From: Brevibacterium luteolum
GTDB taxonomy: Bacteria > Actinomycetota > Actinomycetes > Actinomycetales > Brevibacteriaceae
Reading direction: 5' to 3'
NCBI RefSeq assembly: GCF_013004595.1
Contig: NZ_JABEMC010000006.1
Span: 1 to 64,000 of the forward strand
DNA length: 64,000 nucleotides
In this document: positions 37,156-45,041 of the stretch, one piece after another
How the letters are laid out: every line of letters begins with the position of its first letter
Numbering within the stretch: the first letter of the stretch is position 1
The notes under the pieces: model-generated
Told to the model about the DNA's origin: nothing
The model's input: the letters and a program-made list of their open reading frames with translations, nothing else
The model's database searches: none
Made by a program: the position numbers and the translations under genes

Positions 37156-38963
37156 TGCGGGTTCACCGCCTGCGCGACACCGCCGGAGTGCTGGGAGGCA
37201 CCCGTGCGCTCAGTGGCGCTGTGCTGGGAGGCACCCGGGCGCCAGGGGGTGCCCGGCGCCTCGGACGCGGTCATCGCGACCCGCTGGGAACGGAAGCTCG
37301 GCACGGCGGCCAGCAGCTGGCGGGTGTAGTCGTGCTGCGGATCGAGCAGCACCTGTTCGACCGGCCCGCGCTCGACGATCTCACCGCGGTACATCACCGC
37401 GACCGTGTCGGCGATGTTCCAGGCCAGGCCGAGGTCGTGGGTGATGACGAGCGCGGTGAGCCCGAGGTTCTTCTTCAGCGCGAGGATGAGCGAGAGGATC
37501 TCCCCGCGCACGGAGGCATCGAGGGAGGCGACCGGTTCATCGGCGATGAGGATGTCGGGGTTGAGGGCGAGCGCGCTGGCGATGACGACGCGCTGACGCT
37601 GCCCGCCGGAGAGCTCCTGCGGAATCGGTTCGAAGAAGTCCTCACCGGGGATGAGCTCAGTCGATTCGAGGCTCTCGCGCACGCGCTCGCGCTCATCGCC
37701 GGTGAACTTCTGCACCCGCAGACCCTCAGCGACCGATTCGTACGCCGACAATGCCGGGTTGAGTGATCCTGACGGGTCCTGCAGGATCATCTGCACGTCC
37801 CGGCGGAACGCGCGCAGACCCTTCGCCGAGGTGGGCAGCGGCTTGCCGCGGAAGGTGAGCGTCGAGCCGCGATCCGGTGGCTGCAGACCGAGCAGTGCGC
37901 GAGCCAGGGTCGTCTTGCCCGAACCGGACTGGCCGACGACGGCGAGGATCTCCGAGCGGTGCAGGGTGAGGTCGACGTTGCGCACAGCACGCACGGTGCG
38001 CCCGCGGGCGGAGAAGGTGACGTTGAGGTTCTCGGCGGCGAGCATCACCTCGTCGGTCATCTCGTGTGGGGTGTCGGTGGTGATGCGGGCGGGGTTGCGG
38101 GTCATCGGGTTGAGCCGGGAGTCCGGGTCGCCGATGGTGGGGAACGCGTCGGCCAGCTGCCGGGTGTACTCCTCCTTGGGGTCGTTGCACACCTGTTCAG
38201 ACGGGCCGAGTTCGACGATCTCGCCATCGCGCATGATCGCCAGCCGGTCGCAGGCGGCGGCGAGGACGGACAGGTCGTGGGAGATCATGAGCAGCGAGAT
38301 ACCGCGGGCTTCGACGAGTGCGCGCAGGCGGGTGAGGATCTGTTCCTGGACGATGACGTCGAGGGCGGTGGTCGGCTCGTCGGCGATGATGATGTCCGGG
38401 TCGCAGGCCAGCGCCATCGCGATCATGACGCGCTGCTTCTGCCCGCCGGAGAGCTCATGCGGATACGATTTCGCGATCTCGGGTCCGAGGTCGACGTGGC
38501 CGAGCAGCTCGTGCATGCGCGTGCTGCGGGCGGCATCGGTGCGCCAGTCGTCCTTGACGTGGAGTTCAAGGGCTTCGAGGATCTGCTTGCCGACCGGGCG
38601 GACCGGGTTGAGCGAGTGCAGGGCGCCCTGGAAGATGATCGCGGCCTGCGACCAGCGCACCGCGCGCATCTGCCCGAAGTTCAGCTCCGCGATGTCGGTG
38701 CCGCCTAAGCGCACCTGACCGGTCAGCGCCGCATTGTGCGGCAGCAGCCGCAGCGCCGAAAGGATGAGCGTCGATTTCCCGGAACCGGATTCGCCGGCGA
38801 TGCCGAGGGTGCCACCGGCAGGCAGTTCGAGGGTGACGTTCTTGACCGCGGCGATGTCGCCGCGGGAGGTGCGCGAGGAGTACAGGATCGAGACGTCGTC
38901 GAAGACGAGGTCGCTGCCGGCCGGCTGGGCTCCCGAGGCGGTGGCTGGGTCGGTTCTGCTCAT
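37152..38963 (-). CDS. Peptide ABC transporter, two fused ATPase domains (DppDF-type)
   Basis: A 603-residue protein with two complete ABC domains. First: Walker A GESGSGKST, signature LSGGQKQR, Walker B IIIADEP. Second: GQSGSGKTT, LSGGQRQR, ILIADEP. Each ends with the oligopeptide-transport C-terminal segment. Fusion of the D and F subunits is common in actinobacteria and in YejF. The start at 38963 (ATG, overlapping the permease stop by one base) is chosen; the frame extends upstream without support. It powers the two permeases that follow. Confidence 0.93.
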   Translation of the reverse strand: MSRTDPATASGAQPAGSDLVFDDVSILYSSRTSRGDIAAVKNVTLELPAGGTLGIAGESGSGKSTLILSALRLLPHNAALTGQVRLGGTDIAELNFGQMRAVRWSQAAIIFQGALHSLNPVRPVGKQILEALELHVKDDWRTDAARSTRMHELLGHVDLGPEIAKSYPHELSGGQKQRVMIAMALACDPDIIIADEPTTALDVIVQEQILTRLRALVEARGISLLMISHDLSVLAAACDRLAIMRDGEIVELGPSEQVCNDPKEEYTRQLADAFPTIGDPDSRLNPMTRNPARITTDTPHEMTDEVMLAAENLNVTFSARGRTVRAVRNVDLTLHRSEILAVVGQSGSGKTTLARALLGLQPPDRGSTLTFRGKPLPTSAKGLRAFRRDVQMILQDPSGSLNPALSAYESVAEGLRVQKFTGDERERVRESLESTELIPGEDFFEPIPQELSGGQRQRVVIASALALNPDILIADEPVASLDASVRGEILSLILALKKNLGLTALVITHDLGLAWNIADTVAVMYRGEIVERGPVEQVLLDPQHDYTRQLLAAVPSFRSQRVAMTASEAPGTPWRPGASQHSATERTGASQHSGGVAQAVNPQ

Positions 38964-39973
38964 CAGCGGCTCCTCAGGGTCGGGTTGGCGATGGCTTCGA
39001 TGGCCCGGCCCACCAGGGTGAAGGCCAGGACCACCGCGACGATGGCGAGCCCGGGGGTGAGGATGTACCACCAGTAGCCCGAGGTCGCGGCCGAGACGTC
39101 CATCGCGTTCTTCAGGATCGTGCCCCACGACTGCTGCGTGGTGTCGCCCAGGCCCAAGAAGGCCAGCGTCGATTCGGCGATGATCGCCGAGCCGACGGTC
39201 AGGGTGGTGTTGGCGAGCACGAGCGGCATAACGGCCGGCAGCAGGTGGGTGCGGATGATGTGCCAGTGCCCGGCGCCGAGCACTTTGGCCCGTTCGATGT
39301 AGAGCCGGGACTCAGCCGACAGCGTCTGGGCGCGCACGATGCGCGCGGTGCCGGCCCAGGAGGTGATGCCGATGGCGATGACAATCGTGAGGACGCCGCG
39401 TTCGAGCACTGAGGACAGCACGATCGCCAGCAGCAGGGAGGGCAGCACCAGGAAGAAGTCGATGATGCGCATGATGAGCCCGCCGAACAGCCCTGAGAAA
39501 TGGCCGGCGGCCATGCCCATGATGGTGCCGATGACCATCGACATCGCAGTCGCAGCCAGGCCGACGATGAGGGAGACCCGGGCGCCCCACACGAGGCGGG
39601 CCCACAGCTCGCGGCCGTAGTTGTCGGTGCCCAGCGGGTGTTCGGCCGAGGGCGGTGCGTAGCGCGGCTGGTCGAGGTTCTGGGTGACGTCGAGCATGGA
39701 CCGGTCGGCGATGAGCGGGGCGAATGCGGCGACGAGGACGACGAGGATGAGGACGATCCCGCCGGCGGCTCCAGCGCGGTCCTCCAAGAAGACCTTCCAG
39801 TTCTTCTGTGCGGCGGCCAGGCGGCGGTTCCAGGCGAGTGCCCGCGGGCTGGCCGGACCCGAGGCGGTGGCTGGGCCGGTCCTGCTGGTGCCTGGCTGGC
39901 TGGTCTTACTAGCGCCGGGCTGGCTGGTGCTGGGCTGGCTGGTGCTGGGCTGGCTGGTGCTGGAATGTGCCAT
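38963..39973 (-). CDS. Peptide ABC transporter permease (DppC-type)
   Basis: A 336-residue permease with an N-tail of about 55 residues containing STSQP repeats, an opening helix VLILVVLVAAFAPLIA, the marker HPLGTDNYGRELWARLVWGA typical of DppC/OppC and four or more further helices. The coupling loop is YIERAKVLGAGHWHIIRTHL. The ATG at 39973 is preceded by AGGAGGG; a GTG six codons upstream is less favourable. Follows DppB with one base between. Confidence 0.93.
   Translation of the reverse strand: MAHSSTSQPSTSQPSTSQPGASKTSQPGTSRTGPATASGPASPRALAWNRRLAAAQKNWKVFLEDRAGAAGGIVLILVVLVAAFAPLIADRSMLDVTQNLDQPRYAPPSAEHPLGTDNYGRELWARLVWGARVSLIVGLAATAMSMVIGTIMGMAAGHFSGLFGGLIMRIIDFFLVLPSLLLAIVLSSVLERGVLTIVIAIGITSWAGTARIVRAQTLSAESRLYIERAKVLGAGHWHIIRTHLLPAVMPLVLANTTLTVGSAIIAESTLAFLGLGDTTQQSWGTILKNAMDVSAATSGYWWYILTPGLAIVAVVLAFTLVGRAIEAIANPTLRSR
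39917..39961 (-). repeat. Three 15-base tandem repeats at the 5' end of dppC
   Basis: Plus-strand unit GGGCTGGCTGGTGCT occurs three times in a row (39917-39961) and encodes consecutive STSQP pentapeptides in the cytoplasmic tail. Being multiples of three, copy changes would keep frame. Confidence 0.85.
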
Positions 39974-39974
39974 C

Positions 39975-41027
39975 TCATGCCCTCCTGACACGCGGGTCGA
40001 GCTGCCGGTAGATGAGGTCGGCGAGCAGATTCATGATGATGATCGCCGAGGAGAACACGACGAAGGTGCCCTGCAGCAGCGGCAGGTCCGGACCCGAGAT
40101 CGCCTCATAGGTCAGCTTCCCCAGCCCCGGCCACGAGAACACCGTCTCGACGGTAACCGCACCGGTGATGAGCCCGCCGATGTGCATGAACACGAGTGTG
40201 ACCGTCGGCAGCAGCGCATTGGGCACCGCATGCTTGAGCCGCACATCATCCTCGCGCAGGCCCTTGGCGCGGGCGGTCGTGAGGTAGTCGGCGCTCATCT
40301 CGCCGAGCAGCGAGGCGCGCATGACCATGAGGTACTGGGCGTAGACGACAGCGGTCATCGTGATGACCGGCAGGATCAGATGCTTGGCGACGTCGACGAC
40401 GTATTCGAGGCTGCCGGACTCGACACCAGGTGAGACCATTCCGCCGGTCGGCAGCCATTGCAGCCGGCCGGCGAAGATCATGAGCAGCAGCAGCGCCAGC
40501 CAGAAGGTCGGCACCGACCAGAACACGAGGCTGGTCGAGGTGGTGAGCTTGTCGAACAGCGAACCGCGCTTCCAGGCCGCCAGCTGTCCCATCCACAGCC
40601 CGAGGGCGATCGCGAGGATCGCCGCCGTGCCGGTGAGCAGCAGGGTCGGCCAGGCGTACTCGGCGATGAGCTGGCTGACCGGCTGCCGGTAGACGTAGCT
40701 GGTGCCCAGATTGCCGGTGAAGATGCCCACGAGGTAGTCCCAGAACTGCACGACCAGCGGCTTGTCGAGGCCGTACTCGGCGCGCAGCAACTCCATCTGC
40801 TCCGGGCTCATCTGGCGTTCGCGGGCGATCTTCTGCACCGGGTCGCCGGGCAGGATCCTGAAGGCGAAGAAGCCCAGCAGCACGACCATCAGCAGGCTGA
40901 TGAGCGCCCCGCCGACCTTGCGCAGCAGGTATCCGCCGAACGACTGCCCCGGTGGGGGTGCGTCGATGTCCTCCCGCCCGTCGGCCGACTGCGGGTCGGC
41001 TGCCTCGGTCTCTGCGTTCACTGACAC
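39975..41027 (-). CDS. Peptide ABC transporter permease (DppB-type)
   Basis: A 350-residue permease. A hydrophilic N-tail is followed by the first helix (ALISLLMVVLLGFFAFRIL), the DppB marker LPGDPVQ with ERQMSPEQMELLRAEYGLDK, a large loop, then five more helices. The coupling motif is YLTTARAKGLREDDVRLKHA; the C-terminal part has TVETVFSWPGLGKL. The GTG at 41027 has AGGAGA six bases upstream. Only 156 bases separate it from the truncated binding-protein gene. Confidence 0.92.
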   Translation of the reverse strand: MSVNAETEAADPQSADGREDIDAPPPGQSFGGYLLRKVGGALISLLMVVLLGFFAFRILPGDPVQKIARERQMSPEQMELLRAEYGLDKPLVVQFWDYLVGIFTGNLGTSYVYRQPVSQLIAEYAWPTLLLTGTAAILAIALGLWMGQLAAWKRGSLFDKLTTSTSLVFWSVPTFWLALLLLMIFAGRLQWLPTGGMVSPGVESGSLEYVVDVAKHLILPVITMTAVVYAQYLMVMRASLLGEMSADYLTTARAKGLREDDVRLKHAVPNALLPTVTLVFMHIGGLITGAVTVETVFSWPGLGKLTYEAISGPDLPLLQGTFVVFSSAIIIMNLLADLIYRQLDPRVRRA

Positions 41028-41183
41028 GTCAGTCTCCTGCCTTCCACACGCTGCCGCACACGTGCGCAGCGCAGTCATGGTGCTCATAGTGACCGGAGCC
41101 CGGTCCCGAGGCGGGGCGCACGCGGGTGCCGCCCACCGCCTCCGGCACGGGGTGTCCTGTCACCGGATCAGCCGGCCACCTGG

Positions 41184-41510
41184 TCAGGCGCGGTCCTCGG
41201 CCTTGCGGCGGCGCAGCGCCAGCGGGATGCCGATGGCGCCGGCGAGCACAGCGATGCCGATGCCCACCCAGGCGATCGCGGAGAGTCCTCCCCCGCTGTC
41301 ACCGGTGTCGGCCTCAGCGGCCGGTTCGGCGGACAGGAAGCCCCAATAACCGGACTGGTTGCCGATGACGCCGCCGTCGGTGGGCTGGGTGGTGAAGCCA
41401 GTAAAGCGGTCCGAGCGGAAGGCCTCGAGCTGGCTGGGGTACCACAGTGTGATCTGCGCGACGTCGTCATAGTGCTGCTGCAGGGCCTGGGGCTGTTCCT
41501 CACCTGGCCG
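41184..41510 (-). pseudogene. Truncated peptide-binding protein gene (dppA-type), 3' part only
   Basis: The frame ends with the C-terminal segment of an oligopeptide-binding lipoprotein: ITLWYPSQLEAFRSDRFTGF, then a GYWGF block, and finally a membrane helix (AIAWVGIGIAVLAGAIGIPL) with RRRK, a form usual for actinobacterial DppA-like proteins. The similarity stops near EEQPQALQQ; upstream codons (to 41690) read as random basic sequence and there is no signal peptide or lipobox. A normal gene would be about 1.6 kb; roughly four fifths are missing. It heads the dpp operon directly after the ssrA terminator, so a deletion or integration event at ssrA removed the 5' part. Confidence 0.75.
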
Positions 41511-41605
41511 GTGTGTGCGATCTGGGCTGGCGTCGCGGCTGGCAACCACAATGCGCGGGCGCGTCAGCAGGCGTACGCGGCGATGAACCGGCCGCCGGGA
41601 TGGTG

Positions 41606-41623
41606 AGGCGACCACCGCCTCGG
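41606..41623. repeat. Short GC-rich dispersed repeat (copy 3)
   Basis: AGGCGACCACCGCCTCGG, identical to 21896-21913, in the broken segment between the dppA remnant and ssrA. Confidence 0.55.
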
Positions 41624-41656
41624 TCCGGGTGAGCATCGCGGCCCAGCGGACATGAC

Positions 41657-41699
41657 AAAAGCCCTGTGGGCCGGTGATGCACCGGCCCACAGGGCTTTT
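41657..41699 (-). terminator. Terminator of ssrA
   Basis: A perfect 19-base stem (41657-41675 with 41681-41699) around a five-base loop. Read on the minus strand it starts seven bases after the mature tmRNA end, begins with AAAAGCCCTG and ends with CAGGGCTTTT. Confidence 0.9.
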
Positions 41700-41705
41700 C
41701 GAAAG

Positions 41706-42079
41706 TGGAGATGGCGGGAATCGAACCCGCGTCCGTCGGCAAGTTATCGGGACTTCTCCGGGCGCAGTTCGTGAAAACGTCTCTTAGGTCCTGGCCCTCG
41801 CACGAACACGGTGGCCAACGAACGGAGTTGAGTAAGTGTTCCACTGACATCCCCAACATATGCCAGCGGCAGTGGCTCCCTAGCTGATGCCAGGAACTAG
41901 AGCGGAAGCGACTCTAGGCTGACAGAATCGCAGCTCGCTGAAATCAGGCAGCGAGGGCGAATTCGGTGCGGTCGTTAGACTTAGCACTTATTTTTTTGCA
42001 GAGAACGTTAACGAGATGACTCTACATTCTCGGCCCGCTTCTCCCGACGCATTGAACGACGTCGAAACCGATCATCCCC
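41706..42079 (-). ncRNA. ssrA: Transfer-messenger RNA (tmRNA)
   Basis: The 5' end GGGGATG (42079-42073) pairs with the 3' acceptor strand CATCTCC (41713-41707) with one G-U; TCGGTTTCGAC follows as in other tmRNAs, and the T-arm GCGGGTTCGATTCCCGC lies near the 3' end. The discriminator A is at 41706; the following bases are CTT, so CCA is not encoded and must be added. About 374 nucleotides, a normal one-piece tmRNA. It tags stalled nascent chains with SmpB, whose gene lies upstream on the same strand. Confidence 0.95.
41944..41985 (-). other. tmRNA tag reading frame
   Basis: The resume codon GCT at 41985 opens a 13-codon frame AKSNDRTEFALAA ending with TGA at 41944-41946. The ALAA end is the ClpXP/ClpAP degradation signal. 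The stop lies in a helix (CTCGCTG with CAGCGAG) as usual for tmRNA. Confidence 0.9.
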
Positions 42080-42300
42080 GTATTCACTTTCCAAACAACC
42101 CGCTGGCGGGGCCACCCTGGGGCGACTGTCCGTCAACGGCAGACCGTGAGTCTATCAGCACAACATGCGGCCGCCCAAGTCTATTCCTGGCGGTAGGGTT
42201 CCGGCCGGTGCATTGCATCACCGCGACGGGCGGCGGCAGTCAGAACCGCTGGTTCGATTCCCACGTCCGCAGGTGGCGCAGACGACCATAGGTCACACTC

Positions 42301-42583
42301 TTTTCCACAAGCCAGCCCACTGTCCACAGCCCCCGTTCAAAACTGTGGAAACCCGGCTGTTTCCTTACAGGGCAAGGCTTTGCGGCGTTTGCACTCGACC
42401 TCAGCGTCGGCCTCTATCACAGCCCGCGAAATCCTGCATCGATACTGGTCAGAGAACTGTCAGGTGGGGGTCTGCGCTTAGCTGGGATGAGTCCGGATGA
42501 GCTCATACACAGCAGCGAGGATGTTATCCACACATATCCACAGATACTGTGGACAACATGTCTGCAATCCACACCTAACCACA
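42301..42583. promoter_or_regulatory. Cluster of DnaA-box-like 9-mers between ssrA and smpB
   Basis: The 613-base gene-free stretch 42080-42692 holds one perfect box TTATCCACA (42524-42532), ATATCCACA (42534-42542), reversed TTGTCCACA (42556-42548), TTTTCCACA (42301-42309), and one-mismatch forms CTGTCCACA (42320-42328) and reversed GTTTCCACA (42352-42344). Weaker ones are CAATCCACA (42565-42573) and CTAACCACA (42575-42583). Three good boxes within 33 bases are unlikely by chance. The rest of the stretch shows no gene. Confidence 0.5.
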
Positions 42584-42692
42584 GGCCAGAGGTGGGATGG
42601 CATGCTGTGGATGGCCCGCCTCGGGAACGGCCCCACGAGAGGTCACAGGCACGTATGGACCAGGCGGCAGCGCCACTGCCGCCTCCTCAGAA

Positions 42693-43163
42693 TCAGGCCT
42701 GGCGACGCAGCGACATTGCGCGCTGAGCTTCGCGCTCATCCTGCTTGCGGCGCAGCGTCTCGCGCTTGTCCCAGTCCTTCTTACCGCGCGCGACCGCGAT
42801 CTCGACCTTCGCCCTAGAACCGTCGAAGTACAGCTCCAGCGGAACGAGCGTGCGACCGGATTCCTTAAGCTTGTGCGAGATCTTGAGGATCTCGTCCTTG
42901 TGCAGCAGCATCTTACGCTTACGGCGGGCCGAGTGATTCGTCCACGTGCCCTGCAGGTACTCGGGAATGTAGACGTTCTCCAGCCACGCCTCACCCTGGA
43001 AAATAAGCCCGAAGCCGTCGGTCAGCGAAGCGCGTCCCTCGCGCAGCGACTTGACCTCGGTGCCGGTAAGGACGAGCCCGGCCTCATAAGTGTCCTCGAT
43101 GTGGTACTCGTATCGGGCGCGGCGGTTCTTGGCAATCGTCTTCCTGCCCTGTTCCTTGGCCAT
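42693..43163 (-). CDS. smpB: SsrA-binding protein
   Basis: A 156-residue tmRNA-binding protein. The OB-fold core includes [20 protein letters not shown] and [20 protein letters not shown]. The basic C-terminal tail ([20 protein letters not shown]) enters the ribosomal mRNA channel. GAGGAGGAG lies just before the ATG. It lies upstream of ssrA on the same strand, as is common. Confidence 0.97.
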   Translation of the reverse strand: MAKEQGRKTIAKNRRARYEYHIEDTYEAGLVLTGTEVKSLREGRASLTDGFGLIFQGEAWLENVYIPEYLQGTWTNHSARRKRKMLLHKDEILKISHKLKESGRTLVPLELYFDGSRAKVEIAVARGKKDWDKRETLRRKQDEREAQRAMSLRRQA

Positions 43164-43259
43164 GCTCCTCCTCTCACGTCTTGGGCGCACGTGTGTGCGC
43201 ACGAAGGCACCATTGTACCGGATGGCTCGCGGGGCCCTGTGCTCGCTGGGCGGGCCGCT

Positions 43260-43276
43260 CCCGAGGCGGTGGCCGG
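43260..43276. repeat. Short GC-rich dispersed repeat (copy 4, reversed)
   Basis: CCCGAGGCGGTGGCCGG, in the region between smpB and the DUF222 gene, contains the reverse complement of the 12-base core. Confidence 0.45.
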
Positions 43277-43310
43277 CGTGCGGTCTCGCTGTCGTTTTCG
43301 TGTGTTTGGG

Positions 43311-43490
43311 CTGGTGAGGTGGCGATGTCAGTGCCTCGTGCTGTGATGGAAGCAAGGCAGGAGAAGCACGGAAGCCAGGAGCACAAAGGAGTGGTGGCCA
43401 TGATCGTGAATCCAGTGGCCGTCACGGGTGCTGCTTTCCGGCGTCTCCCCTGGTCAGGGGGCGCTGTCAGTGCCTCGTGGTGTGATGGAA
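43311..43490 (+). repeat. Direct repeat flanking a 5' remnant before the DUF222-HNH gene
   Basis: Bases 43311-43351 and 43450-43490 are near copies offset by 139 bases; the best part (43326-43351 and 43465-43490) matches 25 of 26 bases, starting TGTCAGTGCCTCGTG. The second copy precedes the intact DUF222 start by 35 bases and the first precedes the remnant start at 43400 by 49. This is the main content of 43164-43524 apart from the smpB promoter. Confidence 0.8.
43400..43449 (+). pseudogene. Start fragment of a second DUF222 gene
   Basis: After AAAGGAG, an ATG at 43400 reads [16 protein letters not shown], which resembles the start of the intact gene (APVAVAAGAYRTRF) in its PVAV-GA-R pattern. 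The similarity stops where the second direct repeat begins. Probably the beginning of a tandem paralogue lost by recombination between the repeats. Confidence 0.35.
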
Positions 43491-43524
43491 CCACTGCACC
43501 GGTAAGCGGAGGGAGGCGACGGCG

Positions 43525-45009
43525 ATGACTGCGACAGTTGAAGCGCCCGTGGCGGTGGCTGCTGGGGCGTACCGGACCCGGTTCTGCGCCTTCGAGAAAT
43601 CCCTCAGCGCGCTCGAGCGAGTCCAGCTGCAGGGTTATGAGGAGATGTTCGGCGTCGTGCTCGAACGAGTGCGCGCCGACAGCCGCGACAACATCGACAC
43701 CCAGGTCGATGCACTGCATTCCCTTGCCAGTGCCGACCCGACCGACGCCACTGCTGAGCCGCAAACGGCAGGCGAGGCTTCCGACGCAGCGCGCGCGGAG
43801 GCGCTGACCTGGCTGCGGGAGCGCATCGGCACACCGACCCTGACCGCCCTCGCACATGCTCTCGACGTTACCTCCAACACGGCATGGTCACGGGTGACCG
43901 GTGCTGCCACGGCTTTCATCGGACTGCCGAAACTCACCGCACAGGTGCGCGCGGGCAGATTGAGCTTCGATCGCTTCGTCTTCGCCGCCGGGCAGGCAGC
44001 ATCAGTCGACCCGGCCCTGCTCGGGCAGCTCGACACGCTGCTCGCCTCGATCACCGCGACGAAGAAGAGCGTGTACTTCTCCGAGGTCAAGGCCGCCATT
44101 GCCGCGCTGGTCACGCGCGCCGAACAGGCTCAGCAGATCCGGGAGCGCCGCCGCGTCGAGGCATTCTACGACCAACATGGCCGCGGCACACTCATCGTGC
44201 AGGGCCCGTCCCATGAGATCGCACTGCTGCACGCCCGCCTCGAAGGCATGGCCCGCTGTGTGGTCCGCGGCTACACTGCCGGCTTCGACCTGCCGGACAA
44301 CCATGTCTTCGCTGACTCCCGCTCCTTTGAGCAGCTGAAGTACGACTTCCTCATCGGCGCAACGATCGGCGGGGATGTCAACACCCTCGACCTCGCACAG
44401 GAGGCGCTGGCCAAACGGCAGGAAGCTTCGGGACACATTGGTTCGCCACTGGATCCGCTGGCGGATGATCTCGCCGACCTGCTCAGTGATACGCCCGTCT
44501 CATGCCCGGCCAGCGGCCAATGGCTGGCACGCCAGGCCAAGATCACCATCACCGTACCGGCCATGGCACTCACCGACGGTCCAGCCGCTGACGAGCTGCC
44601 CGGTTCGGTCGACGGTAGCCCCGTCAGCGCTGATGTGGCCCGCCAGCTGGTCGGCTCCGCCGGTGATACCGTCTACCGGCTGCTCACCGACCCGAACACC
44701 GGTGAAGTCCTCGACCATGTCGCAACCACCTACACGATCGGTGCACGCATGCGGCACGCACTCGTGGCTCGCTGGCGATACTGCACAGCCCCCGGCTGCG
44801 ACCGGCCAGCAACAAAAGCAGAACTCGATCACATCGAACCCTTCAACCATCGGCACCCCACCCGCGGTGGGCCAACAACCATGGAAAACCTGCATCCTTT
44901 GTGCAAGCAGCACCATCAGCTCAAGACGCAAGGGGTGTTCAGACTCAGACGCGAGCCCCGAGCAGGGGTGCTGACATGGACGCTGCCAGGAGGCACAACA
45001 GGGGGCTGA
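43525..45009 (+). CDS. DUF222 and HNH endonuclease domain protein (13E12-repeat type), 3' end replaced by IS
   Basis: A 494-residue protein. DUF222 covers about residues 30-300 (LSALERVQLQGYEEMFGVVL, ARAEALTWLRERIGTPTLTA). The HNH nuclease follows at about 415-470: CTAPGCDRPATKAELDHIEP, then TTMENLHPLCKQHHQLK. The catalytic His pair, Asn and the zinc-binding Cys are present. GGAGG is upstream of the ATG. The last two codons and stop are IS sequence; the original frame continues beyond the IS (46307-46462), so the native protein was probably 543 residues. The HNH core is intact. The family is often repeated in actinobacterial genomes and its role is unknown. Confidence 0.88.
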   Translation: MTATVEAPVAVAAGAYRTRFCAFEKSLSALERVQLQGYEEMFGVVLERVRADSRDNIDTQVDALHSLASADPTDATAEPQTAGEASDAARAEALTWLRERIGTPTLTALAHALDVTSNTAWSRVTGAATAFIGLPKLTAQVRAGRLSFDRFVFAAGQAASVDPALLGQLDTLLASITATKKSVYFSEVKAAIAALVTRAEQAQQIRERRRVEAFYDQHGRGTLIVQGPSHEIALLHARLEGMARCVVRGYTAGFDLPDNHVFADSRSFEQLKYDFLIGATIGGDVNTLDLAQEALAKRQEASGHIGSPLDPLADDLADLLSDTPVSCPASGQWLARQAKITITVPAMALTDGPAADELPGSVDGSPVSADVARQLVGSAGDTVYRLLTDPNTGEVLDHVATTYTIGARMRHALVARWRYCTAPGCDRPATKAELDHIEPFNHRHPTRGGPTTMENLHPLCKQHHQLKTQGVFRLRREPRAGVLTWTLPGGTTGG

Positions 45010-45041
45010 TGCAGGAACGGGTGACAGATGCAGTTTCCTGT

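Noticed and set aside
42249..42261. Isolated tRNA T-arm-like GGTTCGATTCCC downstream of ssrA on the plus strand, considered as a tRNA or an att remnant
   Set aside because: The flanking bases do not pair as a T-stem, no acceptor or anticodon arm can be drawn, and similarity to the ssrA 3' end stops after the 12-base core.
43181..43528. Plus-strand frame of 115 codons between smpB and the DUF222 gene as a full gene
   Set aside because: Arg/Cys-rich chance translation crossing the smpB promoter and both direct repeats; only the short segment from 43400 in a different frame resembles a real start.
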